From NCBI RefSeq assembly GCF_000001635.26, contig NC_000081.6, forward strand, positions 7,673,501 to 7,737,500: DNA of 64,000 nucleotides, given 5' to 3'. Shown in pieces: positions 1 to 11,404 of this stretch. A model generated the notes under the pieces. The model did not search any database, had not been told where the DNA came from, and was given only the letters and a program-made list of their open reading frames with translations. Source of the DNA: Mus musculus. Its lineage: Eukaryota > Chordata > Mammalia > Rodentia > Muridae. The position numbers and the translations under genes are program-made. Positions within the stretch are counted from its first letter, which is position 1. The number at the start of each line of letters is the position of its first letter.

Positions 1-1344
1 ATTCCCCCAAAAAAACCTGTTATTAAACATTTGTTAGCCATCCATGAGAACTTGCTAACTATTCATAGCCTGGTTGCATCAATGAAAAGTGTCTCAAAAA
101 TATGTTCAAGCTGCCCAGTTACCTTGAATATGACCATTGTTCCTATCATCCTAGTCACTTTGTGGATTGGTAGAGCTTCTATTAACTCCCAAAGAATATA
201 GTGTATGAAGTATACATTTTAAGGGTCTTTTCACATTGTTCTAACTAACACAATCAATTAATCTTCTCAATATTGTAGCTTAAACTGATACTTATATGTT
301 TCAAAGTATGTATGAAAGCAGATCGTGCCAGGCACAAGGCAAGGTGTCCCAAGACCTCACCTAGAAGCTTTCAAAGAAGTCTTTCAACCCACAAACATTT
401 ACTGACTATTGTATGTGAGTACCCATTGTAAAGACCCTTACCATCTATCTCATCTCTGACACTGTGGAACTATTTAGTTTAGAGATAGTATGTCCCCAGG
501 TCAGATGCCCAGCTCCCTGATAACTTCTCAGAGCAGCTGCCCAGCCCGACTCGCTGAGTCTGGATATATATCCTCACCACTTAGCAGAGCCTTGTTTGGC
601 TTGGCCTCTGCATTCATGCTTCTGTTACTTAGCACCTAATGCAATGCTAGGCCCTGTCCTGTATAGCAGTGGTTCTCCTGGGGAGAACACATCTCTATAG
701 GAATGCAGGTCCGAGTCAGAGCAGAAATATTCCACCACACTGCAAGAGTGAAGAAGCTGGACAATGAACATGTACAGAAGCCGTGTGGTCATTAGAAAGA
801 ACCAAAGAGTGCAGAGGCTTGGTCTTTGAAGCTCTAAGTTCTAAAGTAGTTGAGGACGGTAAGATTGATGACTTAATAGACTCTTCTGAGGCCCAGGAAT
901 TTGACATTTAATCATTCCCAACACTTTGACAATTATAGGGATACAAGATCATGGGACTAATAATTGAGATGCATGAGGAGGCATTAAAATGTAGGACTCC
1001 ATCATGTGTGGGTGGGATACCAAATAGAAAGTACCAGGTCATTTCACAGTGCTGAAAAGGGCTCACAAAGTGATCACATGTGTCAAAGTGACCCACATAA
1101 CTTTCCTAGGACTTTCTGATTACCGAGAAGAAGCTAGAAGTGAGACACAAAGCATACAGATACACACAAAAGCAGAAGTTACCACCTCACATGAGCAAGT
1201 GTGGCCATGTGGGCACAATTCCTACGCTGTGATGTATATGCACATGTGCACTCTGGTCTCAGGGTTCATTCACCAAAGAAGGATTTCTCCCAAAGGGAAG
1301 AAGCTCACACGTTTTTAAATGTGTTTCTTTTTTTTAATTTTTTT
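1..1344. other. Unannotated stretch, no gene seen
   Basis: AT-rich, non-repetitive-looking sequence. Open frames here are short and have no recognisable domain or codon pattern. No SINE, LTR or tandem array was recognised. Confidence 0.5.
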
Positions 1345-1450
1345 TTATTTTGAAACAGAGCATTTACTGTGCAGTCCAAGGGTAGCCTTGAACTTGTGAT
1401 ACTCACTCTCATGAGTGCTAGGATCACAGTATGTACCATGCCATCCAAAT
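1345..1450 (-). repeat. Degenerate B1/PB1-type SINE
   Basis: Read on the minus strand this is a diverged 7SL-derived B1. A T-rich stretch (the element's A-tail) precedes gaaacagag, then a degraded 'ggccttgaactt' box and 'gtgctaggatcac', the counterpart of the B1 'gtgctgggattaaa' box. Many mismatches indicate an old PB1-like copy. Confidence 0.6.
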
Positions 1451-1494
1451 GCAGCCAAAACCAAACGAAGTACGTGCATTTTTGTATGATCATG

Positions 1495-1802
1495 AGTACA
1501 TGAGAGTGTGTATGTACATGTGTGCTTATGTGTGTGTAGAGTCAATATTGAATGTCTTTCCCTATTGCTCTCCATCCTATTTTTGAGGTATGTTCTCTCG
1601 CTGAACCTGGAGCTTGTCAAGCCAACAAGGGTGACTGACCAGCAAGCTCCCTTCTTCTGCAGAGATCCACCTGTCCCGCCCACTTCCCAGCCTTGGGACT
1701 ACAGATGCATATGCCCACCTTTTCACATAGGTGTTAGGGATCTGAACACAGATCCTACTATCTTCACAGCAAGCAACTTTACTGACAACCATCTCCCATC
1801 CC
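1495..1802 (-). repeat. B4-type SINE (B1/tRNA-like fusion)
   Basis: The order of parts fits B4 read in reverse: a GT-rich lead-in, a B1-like part ('gctgaacctggagcttgtc', 'gatccacctgtc', 'gggactacagatgc'), then a tRNA/ID-like part ending near 'ctgacaaccatctccc'. It is diverged from the family consensus. The overlapping open frame at 1508-1882 is a by-product of this repeat. Confidence 0.7.
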
Positions 1803-1878
1803 TTGTCAGTACAAGGTCTCTGACAGCACATTCACAAAAGACCCAAACAGCTAGAGCTTGTACACACCCCCTAGTGTG

Positions 1879-2064
1879 GTAGTTCTCAACCTGTGGGTCT
1901 TGACCCCAAGAGGGGTCACATAGCAGATATCCTGCATATCAGATATTCACAATTCATAATGATAGCAAAACTACAGGTATGAAGTAGTAATAAAATGTTA
2001 TGGTTGGGAGTATGAAGAACTGCATTAAAGGGTCATAGCATTGGGAAAGTCGAGAGCCACACTG
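1879..2064 (+). mobile_element. URR1 hAT-Charlie non-autonomous DNA transposon
   Basis: It has the rodent URR1 signature: 'ttctcaacctgtgggtc' near the left end, 'atatcctgcatatcagat' inside, and a right end carrying the inverse of the left terminal repeat. The 8-bp direct repeat ctagtgtg flanks it exactly at 1871-1878 and 2065-2072, matching the 8-bp target duplication of hAT transposases. No transposase is encoded. The left terminus looks a few bases short. Confidence 0.85.
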
Positions 2065-2359
2065 CTAGTGTGTACCATCCCATAGACTGTTCCACTTAAG
2101 CAACCTGCACACGTTAATAAAATAAGCTGATAAATGACACCTGCCCCCAGCATACTAAGTCATGCTCAGTGGTCAGAGCCCTTGAGGAGTGACAGAGATG
2201 AGTGGACCCTGGGCTTTATTATTTCCTGAGAGTGATGCAGACTGAAAGGTGAACACAGAGCAGAGAGAAAGACAGCCTGGAACACAGAACCAGCACCAAG
2301 ACCTTTGCAAAGAATAGCTTTGGAGTTCGTAGAGACATTACACAACTGTTTCTTCACTT

Positions 2360-3160
2360 ATTTTTTTTTTAATTCTCTGTAAACATTTCTTACTTTTATC
2401 TTGCTGAATTGTATCACTGCACATCCTTTGAGTTTATTGGCTCAGTTGGACCCAGCACTTTGATTTCAAAGATTAGTTCATTTATTTTCCTATCCTGTTT
2501 GTCTTTCCTAATAAGTGCAATTATGATAACTATTTCTCCAAGTATGGTTATATCATTAGTTTTTAACATTTACTTTTGAAATCTTTTTTTCCAATTTATT
2601 TCTTCAATTTAAGTGTTTCAAAGACGTGGACTTTATTGTCTGACTTTCAAGGATTATGGTTCAAAGAGCATAACAGAAATTTTTGTTTTGTTCCTCTAGG
2701 GCTTACTGCTCTGGTTTTAACTTTTCTGTAATCAGCAAACATTGCCCATGTGATCTATCTTTCCAAATGTATTAATTAATACACAATCAGTAACCCTGGT
2801 TTTTAATGTGCTCTTGAAAGTACATTGGGTATATTTGTTGAGTCAAATTTATCTCAAATCCTTATGTTCTTCATTTTAATGTACTAGTTTATTGATTCAT
2901 AGCAATGTCTGTCAAAGCCCACTCATGTTTTCTATCTTATTTGCTTTATAGATTTAGAACTTATGTTGTCAGGGTCATAAAGGTTTGTTTGATTAATACA
3001 CCTTCCTATCAAGCTTAGCAACAACTGCCTTCTATTATCTTCAGTCTGACATTATTGTTGCCAAGTTTGTTCTATTTTGGTTCCCATTTTCCTTTTATAC
3101 TTTTTTTCCATTCCTTTCATTTCAACCTTTGGTGGCTTCATCTGCTTGTAGGAGAATGTG
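2360..3160 (-). repeat. Possible ancient L1M fragment in AT-rich sequence
   Basis: The sequence is AT-rich with no ORF. The part around 3100-3160 ('ttttccattcctttcatttc', then 'cttgtaggag') resembles the reverse strand of an old mammalian L1 ORF2. The rest is too diverged to assign by eye, so this is a weak call. Confidence 0.3.
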
Positions 3161-3512
3161 GGACATGTTGTTCTGGGCAGTATAACCTCCAGCCCATTTC
3201 CTGCTGAGTTGGATGAAAACAGAGTGTGCTCTTCCTCAGGCAGAACCTGAGTCGGCCTCCCACTATGGAGCATGTTGATTCACCTGGGTGTCACAGCCAC
3301 CACGGGGCCTTCCCAGCCTCTCCTCAGTGAATGTCCCTGCCTAAAGGCAGACTCATTGATTACTTATTGCCTGGAGTGGAAAAGGACAAGGAAGGAGAAG
3401 TGTTCAGTAAATGTGGATGCTTCTGTTCAGAGCTTCACTCTGAGGGCGCCCTGGGACATCCTTGGAACCTGTTAACCTTTGCAGAAACTATTTCTTACAT
3501 GTGATTTGTGAG

Positions 3513-3652
3513 TTTCCTCTCCTCCTCCTCCTTTTCCTCCTCTTCCTCCTCTTCTTCCTCCTCCCTCTCCCTCCTTCTCCCTCTCCTTCCCTCTCCTTCC
3601 CTCTCCTTTCCTCTCCATTCCTCTCCATTCCTCTCTATTCCTCTCCTTCTCC
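3513..3652 (+). repeat. Polypyrimidine (CT-rich) tract
   Basis: About 140 bp of almost pure C and T built from cctctt, ctcctt and ctccattc blocks. It abuts the B1 that follows. Frames on both strands give only low-complexity Leu/Pro/Ser or Glu/Arg/Lys protein. Confidence 0.9.
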
Positions 3653-3654
3653 CC

Positions 3655-3812
3655 TGTTGGTTGTTTTGCTGAGACAGCATTTCTCTGAATAACCATTGCC
3701 TATCCTAGAACTAGCTCTGTAGTCCAGGCTGGCCTTGGACTCAGAGATCTGCCTGCCTCTGCCCCACGTGCTGGAACACCACTTGGGAGGTGTAACCCCA
3801 TGGCCAGTTCCT
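3655..3812 (-). repeat. B1 SINE
   Basis: Reverse-strand B1 landmarks appear in order: 'ttttgctgagaca', 'tagtccaggctggcctt', 'ctcagagatctgcctgcctc', then a degraded start. The middle is well preserved and the 5' end is diverged. Confidence 0.8.
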
Positions 3813-3851
3813 TTTCAATCTGCCTTTAGCTATCTCCATGTTTCTTGGTGA

Positions 3852-3932
3852 TATGGGGAGAGTCTTGGTATCTAAAACTTTGAACATGATAGACAAGAAC
3901 TCTGCCATTGAGCTATATTCCTGACCTTTTTA
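3852..3932 (-). repeat. ID-like (tRNA-Ala/BC1-related) SINE
   Basis: In reverse it carries 'actctgccattgagctatat', the counterpart of the ID 'tagctcagtggtagag' A-box region. It lies just before a PB1 in the same orientation. It is diverged. Confidence 0.5.
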
Positions 3933-3939
3933 TACTTAA

Positions 3940-4052
3940 AAAAATGGGGATAGGGTCCCACTAAGTTGTGTAAGCTGGCCTTGAACTTGTGACCCTCCTT
4001 CCTCAATCTCTGGGATAGCTAGGATTAGAAGAGTGAACCACCAGGCCCAGCT
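3940..4052 (-). repeat. PB1/B1F-type SINE
   Basis: Short B1-like monomer in reverse: 'agggtcccactaagttgtgt', 'gctggccttgaacttgtgac' and a degraded start 'ccaccaggcccag'. The short form and divergence indicate an old PB1-type copy. Confidence 0.65.
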
Positions 4053-4339
4053 CCCAGCAATGTTTTGCCATTCTTCTGTACTTGAGAATGGTGAGAAGAA
4101 CTGCAGGGATTTCTATAATGATTACTTTGTATGTCTAATTAATTCTTTAAGCCAAAGTGGGATCCTAGAACAAAACATCGAAGCATTTTAGGAATCTTGA
4201 TATATACTGCTAATTGTCTTCTAGAAGAGCTATAAAAATTTACCCTACTGTCAGCAACCCTCTGATCTGAAATATTGCTTATTGTGCAGGACAGAGAAGT
4301 TGGATATTGAATAAAATTTATCTTAATAAAAGCATAAAT

Positions 4340-4618
4340 GACTATGGATGCAGCTCAATTGGTAGAGTATTGGCCTCGCTTGCACACACACCTGGACTTA
4401 GTCCTCAGCACTACATACATAACCTGGACACACTGACATAGGCCTGTCATCCCAGCACTCAGGGACTGAAGGAAGGACAGGTGAGCAGAAGTTCAAAGTC
4501 ATCCGGGCTACATAGTAAAATTGGTCTAGCCTAAGATACATAGTAAAATTGGTCTAGCCTGACCTACATAGTAAAACTGGTCTAGCCTAAGATACATAAA
4601 ACCCATCTCAAAACATAT
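4340..4618 (+). repeat. RSINE1/B4-type SINE with internal triplication
   Basis: A tRNA-like head ('gcagctcaattggtagagta', 'cctggacttagtcctcagca') is followed by a B1-like tail ('cctgtcatcccagcactcag'), the order expected for B4/RSINE1 on the plus strand. The tail holds a 28-bp unit repeated about three and a quarter times (4509-4600), followed by 'aaaacccatctcaaaa'. Confidence 0.75.
4509..4600 (+). repeat. 28-bp tandem repeat inside RSINE1
   Basis: Units start at 4509, 4537, 4565 and (partial) 4593, an exact 28-bp period. The shared core is tacatagtaaaa, then ttggtctagcct. Units 1 and 2 are near identical, and unit 3 has a t-to-c change in the core. Confidence 0.95.
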
Positions 4619-4649
4619 AATGAACCATGCATCTTTAAAGTATGTAATT

Positions 4650-4960
4650 TGTTAAGTTTTAACTCACGTGAAACCATCATCATGATCAAGATGGTGAACA
4701 TGAACAACCCAATTCTCCCTTCCATCCTTTGCAGCTTCTCCCTCCCTGCCTCCCCTTCCTCAGATCATCAAATCGCGGGTTCCAATTTTCAGTACTGTTG
4801 AATAGTTTGTACTTTCTAAAAGTTCATATAAATAGAATCATATGTAAATAACATAAAACTCTAGCACTCCAGCATAGTGCTTTTGAGATTTACCCATGTT
4901 CGTGCATCAGTCAATAGCTCACTCTTGTTAGTTGCCAATAGCATTTTTGCTATGAGAATG
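4650..4960 (-). repeat. Old L1M-type LINE-1 3' fragment
   Basis: It resembles the mammalian L1 3' region read in reverse: 'aaccatcatcatgatcaaga', 'aagttcatataaatagaatc', 'ttttgagatttacccatgtt'. Length and divergence fit a pre-rodent L1M copy. Confidence 0.6.
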
Positions 4961-4974
4961 CACAGTTGTTGGGC

Positions 4975-5073
4975 TTTGTGGCACATGCTTGAGTTCTAAA
5001 CACAGGAAGGCTGCATGTTCAAAGCTGACCAGAGTCTCATGAATGACTATCCTAAACAAAAGAAAAAGAAAAA
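4975..5073 (+). repeat. Degenerate B1-like SINE
   Basis: Weak B1 match: 'tgggctttgtggcacatgct', 'gttcaaagctgaccagagtc', then an A-rich tail. Diverged enough to leave some doubt. Confidence 0.45.
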
Positions 5074-6834
5074 GTGGCAATTCATGTGTTCACTTTTTTC
5101 CTTTCTCTCTCTTTTTTTTTTTTTTTGACTTGAATTTTTTCTTTTATCTAAAAAAATACTGTTAGGGGTAAAACCCAACAAAACATAGTTTAGACCATCT
5201 GAGGCATACAGAAGCATACTGTTTAATACCGTTAAGCACGTTCATTTTGCAAATCTGAACTTCTATGCCCTTTAAACAGTCGCATCTCTTTTGTCTCTTC
5301 CAAGGCCCTGGAAACTGCAGTTCCACTTTCTATTTTTACAAATTTGTCTACTTTGTTCCCTTTGCGTGAGTCAAGTCCTCGAGTATTTATCATGTTGTGA
5401 CTCAGCACAGTATCCTCCATACTCATCCATGTTGTGCTGACTGACAAGACTTCCTTTCTCCTGAAAACAAGGAGCCAGTTAGCTCAGAGACTACTAGCTG
5501 GGCTAAAGGGTAAGTGGATGAGCGCTCAGGCCTCAACAGGACTGATACGTACTACCCTGCCCAGCAAGGCTCAGGAAACATGGCGGAAAGACAGAAGAAA
5601 GTGTGTGAGAGCCAAAGGATGACAAGAAACATCATACAAGGCTGTCTTCTGGACACTGCATGGCCATTGCACCCACGAACTCAAGACAGCAGCTAGGACT
5701 ACTAGCCCAAGAGCTTTACAAGCTGGGGTCCATTGACATTCCAGCACAGATATGGGGCGTGGCTCATGAGCCCCCTTTGGCTCCCTTAGAACATTAACTG
5801 TTGATGCTAGCTGGAGGAGATGGAGTCCTCTCTTCAGGGATGTAGCCACTGGCTGATAAATTGCTTATGTGCCATTAAACCATGCCCACACTTAGTAAGG
5901 CTCACTAACTCATCTTCTTTGGTCTACTACATTAAGTCCATTGATGCTATATAATGTATCTTTCACCTTTCCTATTGTAGCTCTCCGTGCTCAAAGAGTA
6001 ATTTGGACTTTTCTTTAGTACTACTACTTTTATAGATTTGAGCAGGTGAGCTAAGTTATAATACGCATTATAATTTTATAGTCTACCAAACATTTTGTCA
6101 ACTCAAGGCCAATATTGATTTTCTTTCTCTCATTGCACATTGTTTTCCTATGCTTTTCGTGCCTGTTAACTATTTAAAACTCAGATTCTAGTTGCCATAC
6201 GTTGCATGTTGCTTGGTGCCAGGTATTTTGGTATCAGTACTTTGGGGTTTCATTCTGGGAGACAATTAAATTACACAGAAACAATCTTGTCCTTTTTGTC
6301 GTTGTGTTCTAGTGTCCTCAGGAAGGACAGGAGCAGTATGTGGCCTAGAGCTAATTATGTCCCTCCTCTGAAGCAAGACTACTGAGAGTGTCCAGTGTCC
6401 CATGAACCACACGGCTCTAAAGTCTGACCGGGGACATCAGGTACTATCTCTGTCCTGTGTAAGAAGCAAATATTATCCTTCCATGTGGCTCTTATCCTGC
6501 CGTGGTACTTTCCTCATAGGCATAAGCCTCTACCTTGAAAATTATTATCCTCTACATTATGTCCTTTGTTTTGGGTGAGGGAGTATATCAAACCTTCTTA
6601 GTCTACCTTGACAATAATGACAAACCTTTTTTTTTTCTTTTTGGTGTGAGTAGCTTTTCTTCAAATAACTCCACGGTTAAGCACAGAGAGAAAGAAATGC
6701 CCCTGTGGTTGTGAGTGGGGAACCTGACAAAGCCTGTCCATATAGCTGCTTTCTAAGTGAGCTCAGAAGTCCCAAGGGCTCTCTCCTAGTTCTTAGAGAT
6801 GCACAGGCCGAATTTAAAAGTCACAAGATCAAAC
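5074..6834. other. Unannotated stretch, no gene seen
   Basis: Contains a T-run near 5112-5126 and otherwise unique-looking sequence. Open frames of up to about 90 codons (for example 5571-5849, minus) show no known domain. Confidence 0.45.
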
Positions 6835-6907
6835 TCTTCATTTCTACACTGAGAGAAACTCAGAGTCCAGATATTTCTGTTACTTGCCCATGGTCATACA
6901 GATGACA
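6835..6907 (-). repeat. MIR-type SINE fragment
   Basis: Reverse-strand MIR core: 'gagagaaactcagagtccag', 'gttacttgcccatggtcata', 'cagatgacacc'. This matches the mammalian-wide 'aactgaggcccagagag...acttgcccaaggtcac' pattern with expected decay. Confidence 0.6.
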
Positions 6908-6915
6908 CCTAGACC

Positions 6916-7119
6916 AGAGGTTCTCAACATTCCTAATGCTTTGAGACCTTTTAATGCAGTTCCTCATGTTGTAGTAACCCCCCTCCTAACCATAAAGTCA
7001 TTTCATTGCTGTTTAATAACTACAGTTATGCCACTATTATGAATCATAATATAAATATCAGATACAGGATATCTGATATGTGACTCCCCAAAGGGGTCAC
7101 GACCCACAGGTTGAGAAGG
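6916..7119 (-). mobile_element. URR1 hAT-Charlie DNA transposon
   Basis: Begins 'agaggttctcaac' and ends 'acaggttgagaaggc', imperfect terminal inverted repeats. Internal URR1 landmarks include 'atgaatcataatataaatat' and 'ggggtcacgaccc'. The 8-bp flanks cctagacc (6908-6915) and cctggacc (7120-7127) match at 7 of 8 positions, a decayed hAT target duplication. Confidence 0.85.
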
Positions 7120-7127
7120 CCTGGACC

Positions 7128-8904
7128 ATACGATAAAAGGGAATACAAGATGCATCTGAGTAAAGTCTTCATTGCCAGGTATATCCTGGTATTTTTAAGT
7201 TTCAAGCAGTCTATGATTGTCACAAGAGGGAAAACATAGGAATTTACACAGAGGATCTGGTACTAATGATTCCCCATTATGCCTGCCCTTTAGAGTTCAA
7301 TTCACCTCCCATCTTCTTGGGCAGGCTCTCAAGAGCCCAACTTCATTAGCAGTCTCTCTAGCAAAACCCAAACTGAATATTAGAAGCTCAGAGCTGAAGA
7401 CTGACCCAAGACCTCAAGTTACAAGCAGGTATTATGTCTACACTTCCATTGCAACTTCTAAAATTTACTAGAGCAGTATTCTCAGCGATGCACCAAATAT
7501 TTAAAGAAAGTCTCCCCCTAAAAATGGTGTGTTTGTGATTATTGGCAAAAATTCCTGGGAACACAAGGGTCTCAATTTCTCATTCACATGGCACAGATCC
7601 CATTTTGCCTTAAACTCCATGCAGGAGAGTCTGACAGTGTTTAGGAAACGATTGATCAAACAGAAGTGAGTGCTCTGAACCCCCACCGCATACAGTGAGA
7701 CAGGAAGGACCCAGGTGCCAAGAGCAGCTACCTCAGAGCTCAGACGATGACATACTGGATGAGTCTGGATTTGCCACTCAATGAATCTCAAATTCCTTGA
7801 TTTAAACAGCACTCATAGAACCTGCCCCTGCTTGCCTTCCGAAGAACCTGGGAGCTATAGCTGAATTTAAAAACAATTTGTAAGTTACTTAGAGCTCCAT
7901 AGAGATAGGAAAATATATAAATACATGGCACTACTATTGCTGAACATACTTAAATATGGTTAAGCTCACTCACTTGCATGCATGCTAGCCACACTTGAAT
8001 ATTTAAAGTTTTACACAGAGAGAGATTACCTGAAGATTTCTTAGTGTTTTCTCCAGTCAGTTTTTCAAACTGCAGAATGGTTAGCATGATCTGGAATCTC
8101 ACTATTTCCATATAGATCAGAACTTGGGATACATTTAGAGCACCTTTCACATCAGTAATAATGGAAGAAATTTCAATACAATATGTCTATTCCCACACAC
8201 CCACACCTACCACATTACAGTATTTTTTGGAAGTGTTGTCAATGTGAGACTTCAGTACAGAAAGTCTGGTCACCCAGTGGCTGGTATCGTTGTTTGAACT
8301 TCGAAGCTGCTGCTTATGGTTGTACTGGTGTAGATGAGCCTTTGGGGACGGTGTTGTACTGCACTACCCCTCCATCATACCTAGCTCCTTCAATACCAGA
8401 AGAAAACAGTGATGTGGGATAAAGGATGGGAACCGTGAGCACACAAGGATATGAGAGTATCCAGAATCTCTAGAAAAGGACATATATATTCACATAATAG
8501 TTTTGTATAATCTGTATACAAAAATATATTACATGTGTCTATGTAGAAACTATATTGCATTTGCCCACATTAATGATATACATTAACACATATATTATAT
8601 GGAAATATTCACTGAACCTTAGTACTAGGCACACAATACAAATTCCATAGATATTTGTAATCAGTAAATGAAAATATACAGGGTATTATGGCTACACACA
8701 GTGGTAACGAATCCCTGTTGATCAAGATAAAGACAGATAATTGTTTAACTTCTTTCCAGTCAAAAACTCTCCATGGGCTTCAAGAGACTATAGAAAACCA
8801 GTCACTGTGATCTACAAACATGACCATTAGGTATGACCTAACCAACATGGATGAAATGCTTTGTAATGGATATCAGATAGTCATTTTTAAAAGTCTGTTC
8901 CTGG
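7128..8904. other. Unannotated stretch, no gene seen
   Basis: Mostly unique, AT-rich toward 8460-8700. Frames at 7217-7471, 7501-7812 and 8183-8422 have no recognisable domains, no convincing splice context and no sign of real coding. Confidence 0.45.
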
Positions 8905-9075
8905 AACTGGTGAGAGGGCTCAGCTAGTGAGGGAGACTGCCACCAAGCCTGTGGGCCTGAGTTTAAATCCAGGACCTAAATGGTAGAAGGAAGAACCACC
9001 TCCAACAGACTGACTTCTGACCTCCAAACATGCCCCATGGTTCATGTACACACAATAGTAACAATATAGAAATTT
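8905..9075 (+). repeat. B3A-type SINE
   Basis: tRNA-derived head 'ggtgagagggctcagctagt' with the A-box region, then 'ctgagtttaaatccaggacc' (B-box region), 'gacttctgacctccaaacat' and a short CA-containing tail. Fits the B3A subfamily, moderately diverged. Confidence 0.7.
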
Positions 9076-11404
9076 TAAGTAAAAACTTCTATCTTTAATT
9101 CTAATTGTTTTTTATTTTGTTTTAATTTTTTAATTGTTTTAAAACTTCACAAAGACAAATCTATGTTGTCCTCATTGTCTCCAATATAACTTACTCTCTA
9201 ACAAAAATGGTTATCAAGAATGGAGGGTTATCGGTGCCTGCTCAGTTCTCCAGGACCTTCTCTGATCTTGCCCCTTTCCTACCAACCCTAACTGGCTGTT
9301 CTATAAACTGCTTAGTTGGATTTAATAACTCCTTAAATCCTGTTAGGTTGCATATGCGTTTTTCCAGTTATTGAATTTATGAACACCTGACTTGTCATAT
9401 CAACACAGGTGATCTAGCCAGAAAATATAACCAGGAAGTAAGAGGGAAATGGAAATACGCTGACAAGAAGGTATAATGTACTTGTCAATCAAATTTTCTG
9501 TTAAGTTCTGAGCAATCAGAAGAAACAATAAATGCAGATATCACAGCTTTCATGTTTGGGAAGGAAACGTTCTTTTCCTTGAGCAATAATGTCTGTGGGT
9601 GTCATCTCTGGCCTGGTGAAGAATATAGGGTAACCTCAGACTCACGGGATCATCTTCTCACCCCCCACCCCACCCCCCAAATCCTGAGTAAGGACTAAAG
9701 GTTCAGGTGACTCCATTTCTCACGGCTAGTGACAAGTCACCATGAGGTCACCCGGCTCCACATAACCAAAGAAATCAGAGCCCAGGGACATTAAATAATA
9801 TTTCAGAGGCCACCCAAATAGCCATGACCGGCAGACAGATTAAAAACTTGAGGGTTCCTGACCTCAAGGTCAGCCCCTGGTTTTAGGTTACACTGTCTAG
9901 GGAGGAGGGCAGCTAGGTGCCCATGCATGAGGCTCAGTGTGTGGAATCAAGATGCACACAACCCTACAAGAGCTGAAAGGCAGCGATGCGCTAGGGACTT
10001 CGGAAGCGCATGCATGCTTCCTTTCTCTCTGCTCCATTCCTGTCACCACAGTTTGGTTTTAAACTGATGAATTAAGTGTGAGGCTTACTTCCTGTCCAGT
10101 AAAAAACTCCCCACACCCCAACTAGGCCAACTAGAAGGCAGAAGGATCAAGGGTGTCTGCAAGTTGCCACAGGGTGTTGTTCAAGACACTGATTGGTGAC
10201 ACCTTGTGGGAAAACTACAGCAGGTTAAGGGCTGGGAAAACATCTGTCTCCTGTGGAGATAGTGACAGCCCCCCACGAGCCTCAGACACAACCCAGGCCC
10301 ATCAACTCCCAGCTGAAGAAGGTATCTTATCTCCCAGGGGAGGTGCCTCTGGGGGATGGGGTCACCACAACAGCGTGACCCAGAGAAAATAATGAAGAAT
10401 ACATTTGACAGCAATTTGTAGGAACAGCTCCCTCATGTTCTTAGTTTCAGGAATAGAGTACTAAAGTGCCTCCCTGGTAGAGTGAATTTTCTCTGATCTA
10501 GGGCTGAAGACGGGAGAAAGTCTGAGAAAAGTAATGGGACGCTGACTGGTCTCAGAGACAAGCCAGCATCCCTGTATTACCCTGGAAAGAGGTTTTTGTT
10601 AGGTTATTTAAAAATCAAAATAATTTGCCTACCTTTATCCCACCAGGCAGCAGGCACAAACCCTTTTAATAAGTTTCTAAAATGGTCACTTTACATCCAT
10701 ATTATTTGTAGTGGGTACTAAAAATGAGAGGAGTTTTAAGGGCCTTATACTAGAAAAGTAATGCATATGTCGTAGCCAGTTTTCAAAGAGAAGAGGGCTT
10801 GGCTCTCCCAACCCTTCTTTTGCGGTTCTCTTGTTACAACAGACATTTGCTGCATGCTTAAAAGACAATAGAGAACGTGGTCAGCCATGCCCCAGCTCTG
10901 AAAACTTCTGGCTCAGAAATGACATGCATCCTTTCCATTCACATTCCTTCAGACATCTAAGCAAGTCACTAGCCATGACCAATTTCAACAGGCAGGCATG
11001 GGTTATCCTCTCAACGAAAGGGCATGAAGTGTTCGTGAGCACGAAGATGCCCTCCATGAGATCCCAAGCCTTGTTTAGGACCAGCACCCGAATCCTCTGG
11101 GAAAAGCAGCAGGCACTCCTTCTTCCTCCTCCCGAGTGGGAAACATGCTGAAAACACACACACTAATGAAGAAGGCAGGCCTGGCACTTAGGATAGAAAT
11201 CCAGGAGTCCTTTAAGCAAATGACCTGAAATGTTCCACATATACCCAAATGTCCAACCAGATGCAAACATCTGTTTCTAAGGATGAAACACACCATCGCA
11301 GTACTGCCCCTAGTATTCTAGAGCCCAGAACTCGGGTGGCTGTTTCTCTACTCTCCCCATCTTCCTGTGTACACCTTTCCATTCCTTAAAATATACCCAT
11401 GGCT
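9076..11404. other. Long unique stretch, no confirmed gene
   Basis: About 2.3 kb with no recognised interspersed repeat beyond a C-rich run at 9660-9679. Moderately GC-rich in places. Contains the nuclear-receptor-like motif at 9859-9872. Frames such as 10831-11151 lack recognisable domains. Confidence 0.45.
9859..9872. promoter_or_regulatory. Everted nuclear-receptor half-site pair (candidate)
   Basis: TGACCT and AGGTCA half-sites are separated by two bases (tgacctcaaggtca). The right half-site also reads as tcaaggtca, the extended monomer site used by NR5A/ERR-type receptors. It lies in repeat-free sequence, and further gtgac/aggtcac words occur about 110 bp upstream. Function is inferred only. 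Confidence 0.35.

Noticed and set aside
3462..3696. Leu/Pro-rich and Glu/Gly-rich small frames resembling signal peptides or acidic proteins
   Set aside because: They are translations of a polypyrimidine tract.
4509..4600. CRISPR-like direct repeats of 28 bp
   Set aside because: Units are contiguous with no spacers and sit inside a SINE in a mammalian genome.
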